Positions 1-11,800 of a stretch of DNA of 64,000 nt are shown piece by piece. The notes beneath the pieces are model-generated. The model worked only from the letters and a program-made list of their open reading frames with translations. It made no database searches and was not told the origin of the DNA. Source of the stretch: Numida meleagris (Eukaryota > Chordata > Aves > Galliformes > Numididae); contig NC_034421.1 in NCBI RefSeq assembly GCF_002078875.1, positions 9,788,872 to 9,852,871 on the forward strand. The letters run 5' to 3'. The translations under genes and the position numbers were made by a program. The stretch's first letter is position 1, and each line of letters begins with the position of its first letter.

Positions 1-145
1 TTTGCAAGCTACACATTTCGCAAGCCATACCAAGTTCCATAGGTTTTTGCAAGCTACACATTCTTACTTCCTGACAAACATTTCGCAAGCTATGCCCCTT
101 TTGCTTATCAGTCCTGAACAAACATTCCTACTTCCTGACAGAATG
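1..145. repeat. Imperfect short tandem repeats at the left edge
   Basis: Several short words recur. TTTGCAAGCTACACATT occurs at about 2-18 and 46-62. CGCAAGC occurs at 19-25 and 84-90. TACTTCCTGACA occurs at 65-76 and 129-140. A related GTCCTGAACAAACATT lies at 111-126. The array is cut by the window edge, so its full size is unknown. Direct repeats of this kind are common in retroviral LTR enhancers, but also in ordinary minisatellites. The sequence does not decide between them. Confidence 0.6.
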
Positions 146-1010
146 ACATAAAGTATCTAATGAATGTTTCAAAAAATAATAATAAAAATCCCCAGCAGAA
201 ATGCTACTTCAGCAGTACTGAAGCCATGAGGAGAAAGGTAAGAAGTTGTATTTGCTACTGTTCTTTCTTTCCTGGTACAGATAAAGGAGCATTTGGAGCA
301 TGACAGTGCTGGGACAGGATGGGATGGAGCAGTACACGGAGGCTGCCAGTACAGCACCTAACCTGGCACTGCCCCACTCGAATTTCTCAGCTAAATATGG
401 AAAATAACAGGTGGTCCAGGAGAAACAGGCAGCAAGTGGGCAGCAGGCCCAGGAGAGTCCGGCAGCAGGCAGGTAGCACGTCACGAGGAATCTGATGTCA
501 GAGACCTCCCCTCTTGGTTGTAGGTCCCTTTTTTATCCTTCTTCTTCTGCCACTGTGGCATTCCTGGGCGCTTAGGTAAGAGTCATGTGCAGCACTCCTG
601 AGATGGCTGTCTCCCTCGAGATGAGCCCACACAAAAGACTGCTTCCCGGCCATTAAGCTGCTACTTATCTCTCTCTCCTTGCCCCTGGCCTGCAAATCTT
701 CAGACAAAAGATTTTTCCCGCTTTGACCAGGACTTGTCCGGACTTGTCCATCTGTGTTCCTCAGCAAGCTTTGAGACAAAGGTGCAAAAGAAAAACCTCT
801 TGCAGATGTTACACCACATGTCCTACAACAGCAGTATTGATTTCGGGCCTGCATTCTGGGAGGTGTCGCGCAGCCCCGGTCTGTGCTGTCTAACCCAGTA
901 TTGTGCCTGCTGATGTAGATGAATCTCCTGAGAGTGAGTGAGCCGGTTTTCTGTTCCCTGATGTGCTGGTGTAAGTGTTACACTTCCCAAAAGTGATATC
1001 ATCACCCAAA
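146..1010 (-). other. GC-richer stretch, possible degraded LTR on the minus strand
   Basis: This stretch is richer in G+C than the DNA to its right and contains no convincing gene. Read on the minus strand, a TATA-like GGATAAAAAAGGG lies at 526-538, followed by GC-rich sequence, then by the short tandem repeats at 1-145. That arrangement loosely resembles an avian retroviral or ERVL-type LTR. I could not find matching TG...CA ends, a target-site duplication, a primer binding site or any gag or pol reading frame. Open frames here (up to 118 codons on the minus strand, 498-854) show no recognisable domain. Treat the LTR reading as a weak suggestion. Confidence 0.25.
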
Positions 1011-4000
1011 TATTTAGATGAATGATTTGAGTTCTTGTATTTATTTACATTTTGATTGCTACAGATGGAATAAATCCTTTACTTTGAAGTTTTATTACAT
1101 TAACGAAGCTAGTTTAGTGCAGCCTGGCTCGTTTTGGAAATTCTCTTCAAGATGCTGAGCTCCATAAAAGATAATTTCAAGTAAAATACAATGAGGCTTG
1201 AATGAGCTATTTCCACACATAGCACACTATTCTCCTTAGGTGTAGAGAGGGGAAGAAAGAGAGACGTGGCAAATTTCTTAGCAAGTGGTTTAGTTATCAG
1301 CAAAATTAATATTTTTGCTTTAGAATAACCAAGTTTTAGAATAAAGAAACCTTAATTTTTCTCATTTCTTTTTTTTTTGGTTTGTTTTCCCCAGTCCTTT
1401 CTCCCATGATACCTTACCTTCTCCTGGGAATGCGCACGGTGATGTACCCTGGCAGACAGACAGTACCGTCAGCTTTCAGAGGCCTTACAGACACCATGGA
1501 CTCTGGCAACATATTCTTCAGGTACACTGTGACCCCTCAAAAGATTTGAAAATGTTGGCACCCATCTCCCAGTATGTATTCTATGTTAATTCTCCAACAA
1601 CTCTTAATGAAACAAAGACCTGGTAAAACTCCAGTGTGGAGTAGTGCAGGATCACCTCAGAAATCATCCTCAGGTGACATGATGCTGAATTTCAGCCTTC
1701 AGTGCAAGAAGCCATCAGCTCTTGTGTGCTGGTCTTTTTGCATCAGGTCTGTCCTAGTTGTATGGAAGTGTAATAGGGATTGGCTTCTGTTCAGCCATCC
1801 TTGATGTTTTGTCCTTTCATACCTGTGAGAGAAACTGTCTATGCAGGTGCCATTGCAGAAATACATCAGTTAAGCTGTGAACAATGAACTACTTTCTTCC
1901 TTTTCTTCTAACACTGAATTCAGATCCTTGAAAAAAATATATAGGACAGGTTGCACAGGGAACAAAACCTTTCAGTTCAGAGAGTGCCAGGGTAGGTTGC
2001 AAGTGGTGAATATGAAAGCCTTGTCAGATCTTATGTTCAGCTGGAGTGTGCAGTACAAGAAAAAAGCTAATGTGCATGTGCATGTACTGCACAGGCAGGT
2101 ACAGAGAATGCTGTTGACTCCGTTGACTTCTATGTCAGACTGAAATACTTTGAAAAATCTGTTTTTCCCAGTGTAGATGTCTTATCTGTTGAGTATACCA
2201 TGCATTAGATGTTTTAATGTTCTTGTATTTCCCCACATGATTACTTTTGAAATGAAGTGCATCTGCCAATGGATTTACACTCTCTAATTTTCTTCCCAAT
2301 CCATGTGCCAACTTGAAGCTTGACAAACGCAGTTTTTATAAACTGAAGAATGTGCTCATAGCCTTGTATTTTAACATGAGCTGCTCACTATTCTTGCTTT
2401 AATCTGAAAAGCCTGATAATAAACATCCAGGCAAGGAAAACTATCGAGACCATTGACTGGTGACTATAATAATTCTGATTCAGTACCTTGAATGAATAAA
2501 ATGAAATCGAGCTGGATAACATCAGTATTGCACAGCCTGTATTTTCCACCAACTTTTAGTAACTTGTCACAGCAACTCTCCATTAACATTCTGTACTGGA
2601 ACCACATTCCTTCATTGTCTGTGGCATTACAGACTTCTTCTTGCTCTCATTCCTCTGTGCTCTCTGCTTATCACAAGGTAGGTTTGATGGACATTGAAAT
2701 ATGTCTACTCAAGTTACTTTAGATAACAAAAACTCACCCACCCAAATGCAGATTGATAGAAATTCTTGCTTATCCAAAGCACTCATTTTCTTTGTTCTTT
2801 CCAACTCCTGCCCAATTGCCAGGCCTGCTTAGCTGAATAACCTTCCAGCCAGAGCTGGGACTTTGAATGGACCTCTGAAGTTGTCCACTTGGCAGTGATG
2901 AGTGGTGATGGGACCTGCATGAGCAGGCTGAGTAGAGTGCATGGGAAGAGACCCATGAAGTACTTGAAAAGGGAAGGAGACTTAAAAGACCATAGTAGAA
3001 CATCATGTCCACAATGGAAGACATAGGAGAAAATGGGAGAGTAGCACACAGAGAAAGGGAACAAACTAATAAAGATATTATGTAGTTGGACCTTGGGAAG
3101 CTGCAGGCTGGGTTCAGATGACCCTAATGAAGAACAGCAGCAGCAGGAGAGTCCCCCCTGTGAACCGGGGAACATTCAGCTCCTGCTTTTCTGACACAAA
3201 CACTTGCACAGGAGATGGTTTTCACAAAGGAAGCAACAACTAAATAAAACTATCTTTTAGCCGTAGTTTCCCCTTCCGTGGTTCACTCTGCACTTACAAG
3301 ACGGAGAGCTGTTTGTGTAAAGGGCCTGTGGCTCGCAGGCTAGGCCGTCAGATGGATAACATGTTTGCTATCAAGTCCTGAAGCTGTGAGAAAAGCCCAA
3401 AGGATTGTGAGACATGCAATCAGGTTTGTAAGAGCAGCTAACGGGTCTGTCACACTCATGACTGAGCAGTTGTATTTCTGCTGTGTTTTGACTGAGCAGA
3501 TTTTCTGTTTGACCTGTCCATGTGCAGAAGCACTCTGGCATGAACCAGAAAGGTCGTACATGGGCTGAAAAGGAGATATTTCTTTACATTAAACTTTTGT
3601 CAGCTCTTTCTCAGCCACCGCTACTCAGGTCACTCCTTTGTAGCTCACGTGTGTGTGCTGGAGTAGCTCAGGGAGTGGGTCAGACTAGAGAAATTCTTGG
3701 GCAAAGCAGAGGGTTCTGCAGAACCCAGATGCCAATGATTGCACTCAGCTGCATGAAAGAATGGCTTCAGTGTTTGTGGCTTCTACCACAATTAAATTGT
3801 GCTACAATTAGTTTTTCCCAACCTCTCAGAACAAAAGAGGCAGCACTTCTCACCCAAGGAGTTGTTTTGTATGGCCTCTGTTGAGGGCATATATGTCGCC
3901 AAGTGGGATTTCACAGCCTGGCCCTCTTCCTCAGAGCTCACAGGTCTCCTGGTTTCCTTTGGCAGGGTGTGCACCACAGAAAAAGTCATTCCTGCAAGGA

Positions 4001-5951
4001 GTGAGTGTTATTAGGGCTAATTACCTTGCATTGTTTACACACCTAGAAGCATCTGAGTTGATGTGCTGAGTGCAAGAAGGGGAAAGTGACTACAACCTGT
4101 AAAGCAGCTTAATGTGAACTAATGAAAATTTAAATAAAAAGAAGAAAACAAGTCCCTAATGAGTAACTGGAGCCATAGTTTCACAACATGTAATTAATCT
4201 TTCCTTGATATTAAACATTATGATGCAGGACAGAACCTGAGTCAAGGGCAGCAGTGACTAATTTCATAGCAAAGAGTGAACTTCTGTGTGAGATTGTACC
4301 TCACCAAAGTGTCTGGGGCAAGATACAGAACAACAGCTGAGGACCTCAGGTACAGAGACGGCAGAGAACAGTTGCTGGGGGGTGGAGAAGGCCAAGACGT
4401 GACAACATCAGGTAAAGACAGGAGATATTTGTCTGTTTTGGGTTGTTTGTTGTTTTATTTTTCCAGTTAGGAACAGAGGGTGAGGGCTGGTCATAGCTCT
4501 GCCATGGTCAGGGCACAGCCCCAGTGAGCAGGGAGGGCCCCTGCCTCCTGGCATTACCTGGCAGTTACTTACAGACCTATGGATCCTAACTGAGAATTCA
4601 GACATGAGGTGGCACATTTTGTGCAAAAATCTTGTCTGAACAGCTCTGACCAGTTCACCTCACCACTCTCTCCAGTGGTACTAACCTGACAAAAGTAGGC
4701 ATGGGTGAGCAGTGTGTGGGAGAGATCATGCATCTCTTGGCTGCGGGGTGTGCAAGGGTCAACTGTCAGCTCCATGACACTGCATCAGTGACCCTCAGCC
4801 ACTGCAGGGTGGGACACTTGGTTGGGGGGAAGGAGCCATGTTCTATCCTGCCCATGTCTTGTGTGCAATTTGTTGCGCTTGCTGATAGCACTGAGAGATG
4901 AGCGGTTCATGACTCCTCAAGTCTCTCCATTGTGTTTGGCCTCAGACATTTAATTTAACATCTGGCACATAATCCTGACCCCTTCCATGCCAGAAAATCT
5001 CTTGCTATAGCATTTTTGTTGAAATTTTTATGTGTTTTGATGTGAACACAGTTTCACAACAAATACAGCATTGCTGCAAAACTTTTGTCACCTGTCAGTG
5101 TGTGAGAAGAAGTTAGAATAGAGTATTTACAGAGAAATCTAAAAATAATAACATAGGAGAACAGACAAACGTATTTGTGAACTAATCCAGAGAAAAATGC
5201 TTTGTGTTTTATTTCGTTTTGCTTTAGTGGGGATGGAGGAGCAGGACTATCAACTATTATTTTACATTATCTAATTAGTGATAAAAGGGTGAGTGTTTTG
5301 TTAACTTATTTATTCTGTTTGACTTTAACTGGACTTTCTGAAGCCGAAGATCTGGGCTATTTCACAAATGTATTGGGCACAAATGCATTATAAATGCTCT
5401 GATGTGGGAGAAGGTAATTAAAAAGGGAAACTGTGTTCCAGGTGCAGGAGCCATTAGTATTCTTCTGCTCTAGTTCCCTGAACTGCCGCATTTGTTAACC
5501 TTTAGCCAGATCAGAGCCAATTTCTCCTGCTTCTTACATAATGTTGGAATTATAATTGACAGTAGTGATGAAAGGGAGAAGTCTCCTTGCAGCTCAATTT
5601 TTTCTTGCTTTCATGTAGAGGATTTTAGAACAAGAGTCTTATCAGTTGTGAATAATTGCATCTCATTAGCTGCATTCTGGAGATATATGTATATTAGTTG
5701 GAGCGACATATATATTTGGCTGGAAAATGTTATGGCATACTTCAAGCAGCATCAGTGATGTGAAATTCAGTGTGCACTGCATGTTTATGTAACTGGAGTT
5801 ACGTTGCTACAGAGAAAGCAGCAGATGACAGTTGTACATCTGGGTGCAGTTATAGAGAACTTAGCAGGCTTCAGAAAAAACCTTTCATCCTCACAGTTAA
5901 GCAGATAGTTTATCAACATTTGGTGTTGTATGGGAACTGCTGAGTCACGGC
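1011..5951. other. Non-coding, no recognisable feature
   Basis: AT-rich unique-looking sequence. The longest open frames (for example 130 codons on the minus strand at 2783-3175) have biased, low-complexity composition and no recognisable motif. I see no CR1 tail, mariner terminal repeat, tRNA box or splice-site-flanked exon. A T-run of nine lies near 1370. Confidence 0.6.
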
Positions 5952-6165
5952 CTGATTGAGCACCTGGAGGAAAGACCCAGCCAGCCCTGGGAGCACAGGT
6001 GAAAGCAATTCACTGTGTGACCAGAAGCCAGGCTCTACTGCTCTTAGGCCTCATTTAAGGGCTGACTGCCACTGAGGAAGGATCTCTTTCTGGAGATCCT
6101 TCCTTGTTGGAAGCTTTTTCCTGTGAACCCAGACTCTTCTGATGCGGGTGAGCGATCTTCTTCCC
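5952..6165 (+). repeat. Dispersed repeat, copy A (pairs with 19871-20085)
   Basis: This segment aligns with 19871-20085 in the same orientation. Shared words in order are CTGATTGAGCACCTGG (5952), CCAGCCC.GGGAGC.CAGGTG, GGCCTCATTTAAGGGCTG (6047) and CTGGAGATCC (6090). Both copies then run into a segment resembling CTTCTTCCCT. Offsets between anchors differ by only a few bases, so the copies diverged by substitutions and small indels. The CATTTAAGGG word could be a TATA-like element, which would suit an LTR or a retroelement promoter. I cannot name the family. Unlike copy B it contains an 11-bp perfect hairpin. Confidence 0.7.
6076..6103. repeat. Perfect 11-bp inverted repeat (hairpin)
   Basis: GGAAGGATCTC at 6076-6086 is the exact reverse complement of GAGATCCTTCC at 6093-6103, with a six-base loop, TTTCTG. 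It lies inside dispersed repeat copy A. The matching place in copy B keeps the right arm start (GGAGATCC) but not the left arm, so the hairpin is a property of this copy. Confidence 0.75.
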
Positions 6166-7240
6166 TTTCTCTGTAGCACCTTGCTATTGTGCCTGTTCTT
6201 CCACCTCTTTTGTGATGCATTTTCTATTGTGTTGATCTCTCTGATTGCTACAGGTATTATTTTTGGTTCTGGGCAAGTAACAGTGTTTTTCTAAGGCTTG
6301 CTGGGCTCGCTCCACCCTCAGAGCAGTGCTTCCCATGGGACTGAGACCTGGGAGTTTGCTGCCTTGTCAGCGAGAATGGCTGAGGTGGTTTTCTCTGATA
6401 CATCAATGGGTTTTTGCTTCTAGGATGGATTTGCAAGATAGACAGCAAAGAAATCTCACTTCACAGCAGATGTTGGAGTCCATAATAGATAGGAGAAGCA
6501 GACAAAAAGTCACTTGTATGTAGTGGTAAGCTGCCTTAGCCATTTTGAGTTTTAGGACAACTTACGCTCTTCTGACTACGCTCCTTTTTATCTTTGTTTT
6601 TTTCTTCCATGTAGTGGAAAGGATTCTAAAACCTTTTAGAAAGATAGTTATTTTTAATAAAGTTCTGTGGTGTGTTTCCAAGAGAGACCCAAGAAGGGTC
6701 TCTCCTCTTTAAAGTAACTAAGCAACTACCCAAGAGATGGATTTGCTTTGTACAGAAGCTGCCATGTGGCTGTGCCATAGGGGCTTCCACCCCTGAGACT
6801 AACCTGGCTGCTACACAATAATTAATTGCTTTCTGGCACTAGGAGGATCTTGTTATTGCTTGTAGTTCTGAGACAATTCGGTTCACACATGCTGGTGCTG
6901 GCATGAAGAAAATGCCTACTGCTCTTACTTCCAGTAAAACAGACTGATGAAAAACAAAGCCTTTCTCATGATCTGTTATTAAACAAAGAAACAAACATTA
7001 AAAAAACCTGAGGAACAGCTAATATTTAACACTGGGAAAATTCATGGTGAAGTTGCTGAAATATCAGTATGAAATATCACAGATAAATCCTCATGCTTTC
7101 TTTTGCAAATGCAAATTGCTTGTTTCTACTTGCTCCTTTTGAATTCAAGCCGTTTAACTTATGTGGAGCTCTCATGTGTTGTTCATTTTATTTTTCGCCA
7201 AAATTACAGTTGTGTTATCAAATTACCAAACATCAAGTTA
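6166..7240. other. Non-coding; contains one small hairpin
   Basis: AT-rich sequence without a recognisable gene. The first 80 bases may continue dispersed repeat copy A at lower similarity. A nine-base perfect inverted repeat, GAGAGACCC at 6682-6690 and GGGTCTCTC at 6696-6704 with loop AAGAA, is the only structured element I noticed. No terminator-like function should be read into it in a eukaryotic genome. Confidence 0.55.
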
Positions 7241-7738
7241 TGTAGGCTGCTCTGAAAGTAATGCCTCCTATTTATTTCTACGGAAACTACAACAGCTAGA
7301 GAGAGCAGAATAACACTGTTTAATAGAGAAAATTCTCAGCTACGAAACACTTTTTCAACACAGTCACCACCATTAGCTGTGCGTTTTCACCAGTGACGAA
7401 CAAGAGTCTGCATGCTGCACTTGTAATAATCTGCACAACAGAGTTGCTGTTGCCACTGCTGAAATGCACCATCATTGCCTCACAGTGCTGACATCCACTG
7501 TTGGGTCTCCATAAATGTTCACAAATGTTGATGAATATCAGTGGGTGCCATTTTTCCTCATGGAGGGATTAGTGGCACACCTTTGCTTCATATGCACTTC
7601 CATGTCAAATGCCATTGTGTCAGAGTGCCCCTCTGCTGCCACCTGTCACATGGCAACAACACATAATGGGATGGTGGTGGGAGGTTTCAACTTCTAATGC
7701 CATACCACCAACATTCACCTCTGACATTTGGGCCTGTC
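7241..7738 (-). mobile_element. Internally deleted mariner element (Galluhop-like), copy a
   Basis: The left terminal repeat GGCTGCTCTGAAAGTAATG begins a few bases after a TA dinucleotide at 7239-7240, the mariner target. The interior is the reverse complement of parts of the transposase gene. It contains the region around the start codon (minus strand, near 7614), the helix-turn-helix coding region, then a jump to the last few dozen codons. The middle of the gene, including the catalytic core, is missing. The outline matches copy c at 45447-45981, which is complete at both ends. The right end can be followed to the segment matching copy c's 5' untranslated part (about 7720-7735) and then degrades, so the right terminal repeat is not recognisable. 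The insertion looks older than copy c. Confidence 0.85.
7345..7614 (-). pseudogene. Mariner transposase remnant, N-terminus joined to C-terminus
   Basis: On the minus strand an ATG at 7612-7614 begins a frame aligned with the N-terminus of the other mariner transposases in this window (MAFDMEVHMKQRC). The frame breaks about 13 codons in, where a small indel shifts reading, and stops follow. After the helix-turn-helix coding part the sequence passes directly to the C-terminal segment, skipping the catalytic domain. The junction lies at nearly the same place as in copy c. The original stop region aligns near 7345. It cannot make a transposase. In the mariner family the full protein is about 340-350 residues, so under a third of the gene is left. 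Confidence 0.75.
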
Positions 7739-8742
7739 CTTGTAAATGAATATTTCCTATTTTACTCTACTTTTCATTCTCCTTTAGAAAAGAAAATATC
7801 AGTATCCCATTTTTGTTTCTTAAGATTATTTATCTTTCCCAGCTTCATTTGCAATTTGACCTGAGGGTTTTAGCACCTAACCTGAAAGTGCTGGTAATCA
7901 AACTCATTTTGAGTGGAGCAACAAGAGCTGCTCAGTGCTGTGCTCAGCAAGGTGATGAAGAGTGCAGAAAGAATATTTTCACTGATCGTGTCAAGATTAA
8001 CACTTGAAAGATAGTGTTGCTGTTCTTCACAAGTAGTGAAGCCTGCAGGGCTGTTTCTGGAAATGAATGGAAAAATGTTCAGCGATATATTAATTACTGG
8101 TTAGAGGAGGGTAATAGTAGGGTTGCTGTAGAGATTAATTGTTTTGCTTATTAAATTGCTTTCCACCATAAGATTTTTTTTGCAGAAATAAATTGAGTAT
8201 TGTAAAGTGTGTTTATGTGGGGAAGAAAATCAGGTAGTTTCAAAGTTAGCAGAATTATTTTCTCCTTTACTTCTTTGGAAAGTAGTAGTGAGGATTCATG
8301 AACACTTTTAACCTGCCTAGAAGAGAGAATTATCAACTGTATTATGCTTTCAAACATGAAAACTGTTGAATCAGACCCTTAAAATCAGCGAAGTATGCAA
8401 ATGTAGGGACTAATTTTGTGGGGAGCAGCAGTTCCATGGTCAGTCAGCAAAAGGTGCCCACAGCATTATATTGCCTTTGGGGAAAGATGGAAGGGCCTTG
8501 GTGAGTTAATCTCCTTCTGAATTCAGCATTTTATTAAAGCAGAGATGGAAATTCATGTGTATAACCCTTCAGATCATTAGTCAAGACCAAAATCTAAGTT
8601 GGACGTGATACTAGAATCACCTCAAATTGAAGCACAAAGATGAATGAAGAAGTGAAACAAAACTGGATAAAACAAGTTAATCTGAAGCTTGGTTTCTAAA
8701 TCATGTGAAACATTTTCCTCCTATTCTGTAAAGCTGTTTCTA

Positions 8743-8766
8743 GTGTGTGTGTGTGGGGGGGGGGGG
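8743..8766. repeat. (GT)6 followed by a run of twelve G
   Basis: Alternating GT at 8743-8754 is followed at once by an uninterrupted G12 at 8755-8766. Such a run is rare in this AT-rich surrounding and is likely length-variable. G-runs of this size can form four-stranded DNA, but only one run is present, so an intramolecular quadruplex would need the run to fold on itself. Confidence 0.9.
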
Positions 8767-8874
8767 AGCGGCAGCCTATTCAAGCTGATTAGCTGGTCTA
8801 TAGCTAACAGCATTCAGAAGTGAAAGAGGCTGTTCTATTTCTTCTTGGAATTCTTTTGTTTGTTAGATATTTCA

Positions 8875-8887
8875 TTATATATATATA
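8875..8887. repeat. Short TA microsatellite
   Basis: Six to seven TA units in a row, flanked by AT-rich unique sequence. No other significance is visible. Confidence 0.85.
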
Positions 8888-11800
8888 AGATTAATCTTTC
8901 TTGTGAAAACCACCTGAGATTTCTCATTAATCAGAACATAACCTCCTGGTGAAACAGCTCACATTATGAGCAGTTACTTTTCATTCAGGAAATTTCAGTG
9001 TAGCCTGTTCTTTCAGCTGTGTATTATAATTTGTCAGGAGAAACATACTAAATTGAACAACTTGCCACGTCCGAATATTATCCCCCTGAAACTTACAAAT
9101 GTAGTTGTAGCATGGGAGACATCCAAACATCTCGAATCTTTGCAAAGCCCAGATTGCTAAGTATTATTTCACTGAAGTAGGTGATGTGATCTGCGCTCTA
9201 CCCAGGCCAAAATGACCTGGGGACATGCTTACCCTTGACCCAATGCAAAAATGGTTCCGGGCCATGCAAATTGACTCATTAATCTTCTGTAGCACTATTC
9301 TCTCTCCATTCTCTGTTAAGGAAGAGTGAAATCCTTTTCAGGGTGTTCTACGGAGTAGCCATAATTTGTCTGAGGAGAGCTATAAAACAGATTAAGGTCA
9401 GAGTTTGCTGAGATAGTCAGCAACAACTCTTCACTTCTGGAGCTTCATTTCTCTGGCCAAGGCACCCAAATGGATTCAGAAGAGTGATTCACTCACTGTG
9501 CTAGCTATTACAACATTAGAAGTGTGCTACTTCGGCAACTTCTACTGATCTGGCGGACAAAGGAGATATGACTGTGTTGATTTAGTGCTAGGTTTAATAC
9601 ACAACAGCTATACGGCAGGACACTTTTTCCTGTTTTATTAAAACAGCCTTTACCTGTTTTATTACCCTGTTGAGGTGTTGTATTGGAAACAACCCATGAG
9701 CTATTTTCACATCGCTTTACTGAAAGGTGATGTGTCCTGGTGGGGGCTGTGAATCAGCCAGTCTGGAATACTGGAATCCCCACATCTGCTCACCAGTTGT
9801 AGGAAAAGATGAGGCTAGCTGTGTTGAAATACAGAATGGCAGAGAGTTGCAGCTTAAACATGAATGCGGTTTAATGTCATTTTCCCACAGCTGGCTTGAG
9901 CAAAGGCACAACTTGCCTACGTGGCCGAAGCACCTGACAGAGTGGAGATGTGTGGTTTAATGCTTGGATAAAGCCTGGCAACTGTAGTGACTGAGTGATG
10001 CCTCGGGTGGGGTGCAGGCCTCACAGCTCAATGCTGGAAGAATCTAAAGTGTTCACTTAGGAAGTAATATCTGTATAGTTGTACCAGTTAATTGATGGGA
10101 GATTTGCCCCTGTAAACGATCTTTGAGGAACAGGCCATGTTCAATGAGGAATTTAGAAGCTCAGCTGTTGAGATTTGTGCATTTTTTTAATTGTGTGACT
10201 GAAACAGGTATGCTGTATGTTTTTAGTTCTGTCTATAATCATGCCTCTCTTAAAATGACACTTCTAGGGACTGTTTATTTGATAGAGTCTCAAGTATTCA
10301 TTACCTTAATTACCCAGTGTAAATTACTCAGGATACTCCATTCTTGTTTGGCTCAAAAATAATTACTTGTTTTTATTCAGCTGCTAATCACCAAATCTTC
10401 ATCTTTTGCTAGTTTATTATGGATTTTTAGAGGAAAAATCTTAAAAGAATCTTCAATATTACTTTTCCTCAATTTGTTTAGTGACAACAGTGCATCCTTT
10501 CTGCTTCTGGAGTTCTTCCACACGTTATGTCAGACTCCTGAGAGAGGTACTTGTCTGCTTGTGGAGCTGGGAAGTGACAGGATAGGTGTTTCCTCTGTTG
10601 TGGAATGTTGTGTGCTCCATCTATCCACTCTCTGAGAGATATGCACAAGCATGTCTCAATCTGTTCTAATGGGATTGCTTGTTGGCAATTTTAATACAAT
10701 TATTTGTGTTGTTCTGTAGTGGTGCTGAGTGCTTGTCACTGTAAAATGAGTCAGTTCTCGCTTATGTATTATCTCTGATTCAGAGCAAGACCTTGAGATG
10801 CACCATCAGCTGGTTCTTTTCCATTCCTTGGTGAACTATACCTTGTGAGGCTGCTTGGTGCTTTTAGTGTGGGCATGTGAAAATGGATTTGTGTTTGTAC
10901 AGCTGAGCATTTGCCCATATGCTTTCTATTGAAATCCATAAGGCTGAGTAGTACTGCAGAGGTTCAACTCATAAAGATGTTGCAGGTGTACTGGACTACC
11001 CCACAGTACCCCTGGCCCTTCTCATTTCCCAGCCAGTTGTTCTCATAGTCACTTATAATAGAGGCAGTATTACTGTCCCCACATTGCAAATTGACTGTAA
11101 AGACTTTTCTTGGGGCCACCTATTAAATACATGAAGATCATAAATGAGACCTCTAATTTTAATACCTGGTCCTATGATGTGCTTGCAAGACTGCAGTACT
11201 TCACCTGCACACAAAGCATGGCTGATACCCTGAACACATGGTAAAGCATTAGGTTGTAAGAATGGTGTTATAGGAGGTTGTAGAGTTCTAGACCATTCAC
11301 TGTGATCTTGGCACGTGCCCAGAGAAGCAAGCCCACGGTATTTTGCCTCATTAGTGTGATCACTGGAATTACTTACGGATGTATTTCATTTATCTATTTA
11401 TTTGTAATCTGCAAACAGAATTTTTAAGAATCTGATTAAAATATTTATATTTTATAATCAGGCTCAAGATATTTCTACCAGTGCTATTCCCAGCTCATGT
11501 GACTTTTCATGGCAATTAGGTGAGCAAACAATTAGTATGATGTTGAGGGTGTGAAAAATTTAATATAGCCAATCCTGTCTAAAATAATCAAAGTAATTCT
11601 GATCAAAAGATGGTGTGAATTGTGTGTGAATTAATATCATACAAATGTCTTCAAGTGTTGATACTCTTTGATGTGGCCATGTAGAAAAGCCTTAGGATTC
11701 AGAAAAGATTAGGGGAAAAGTGACTTTATTTGGAAGTTGACTATGCAGATGCTGGGAGGAAATGGGAAAAAGGTGTTCAAGGGAAATATCTAGTTTTACT

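Noticed and set aside
498..854. A 118-codon minus-strand open frame
   Set aside because: It lies in the GC-richer left block where stops are rarer. No gag, pol, env or host domain is recognisable.
2783..3175. A 130-codon minus-strand open frame
   Set aside because: No domain or motif, biased Ser/Leu/Cys composition, no splice context, and an overlapping frame in another phase. It is consistent with chance.
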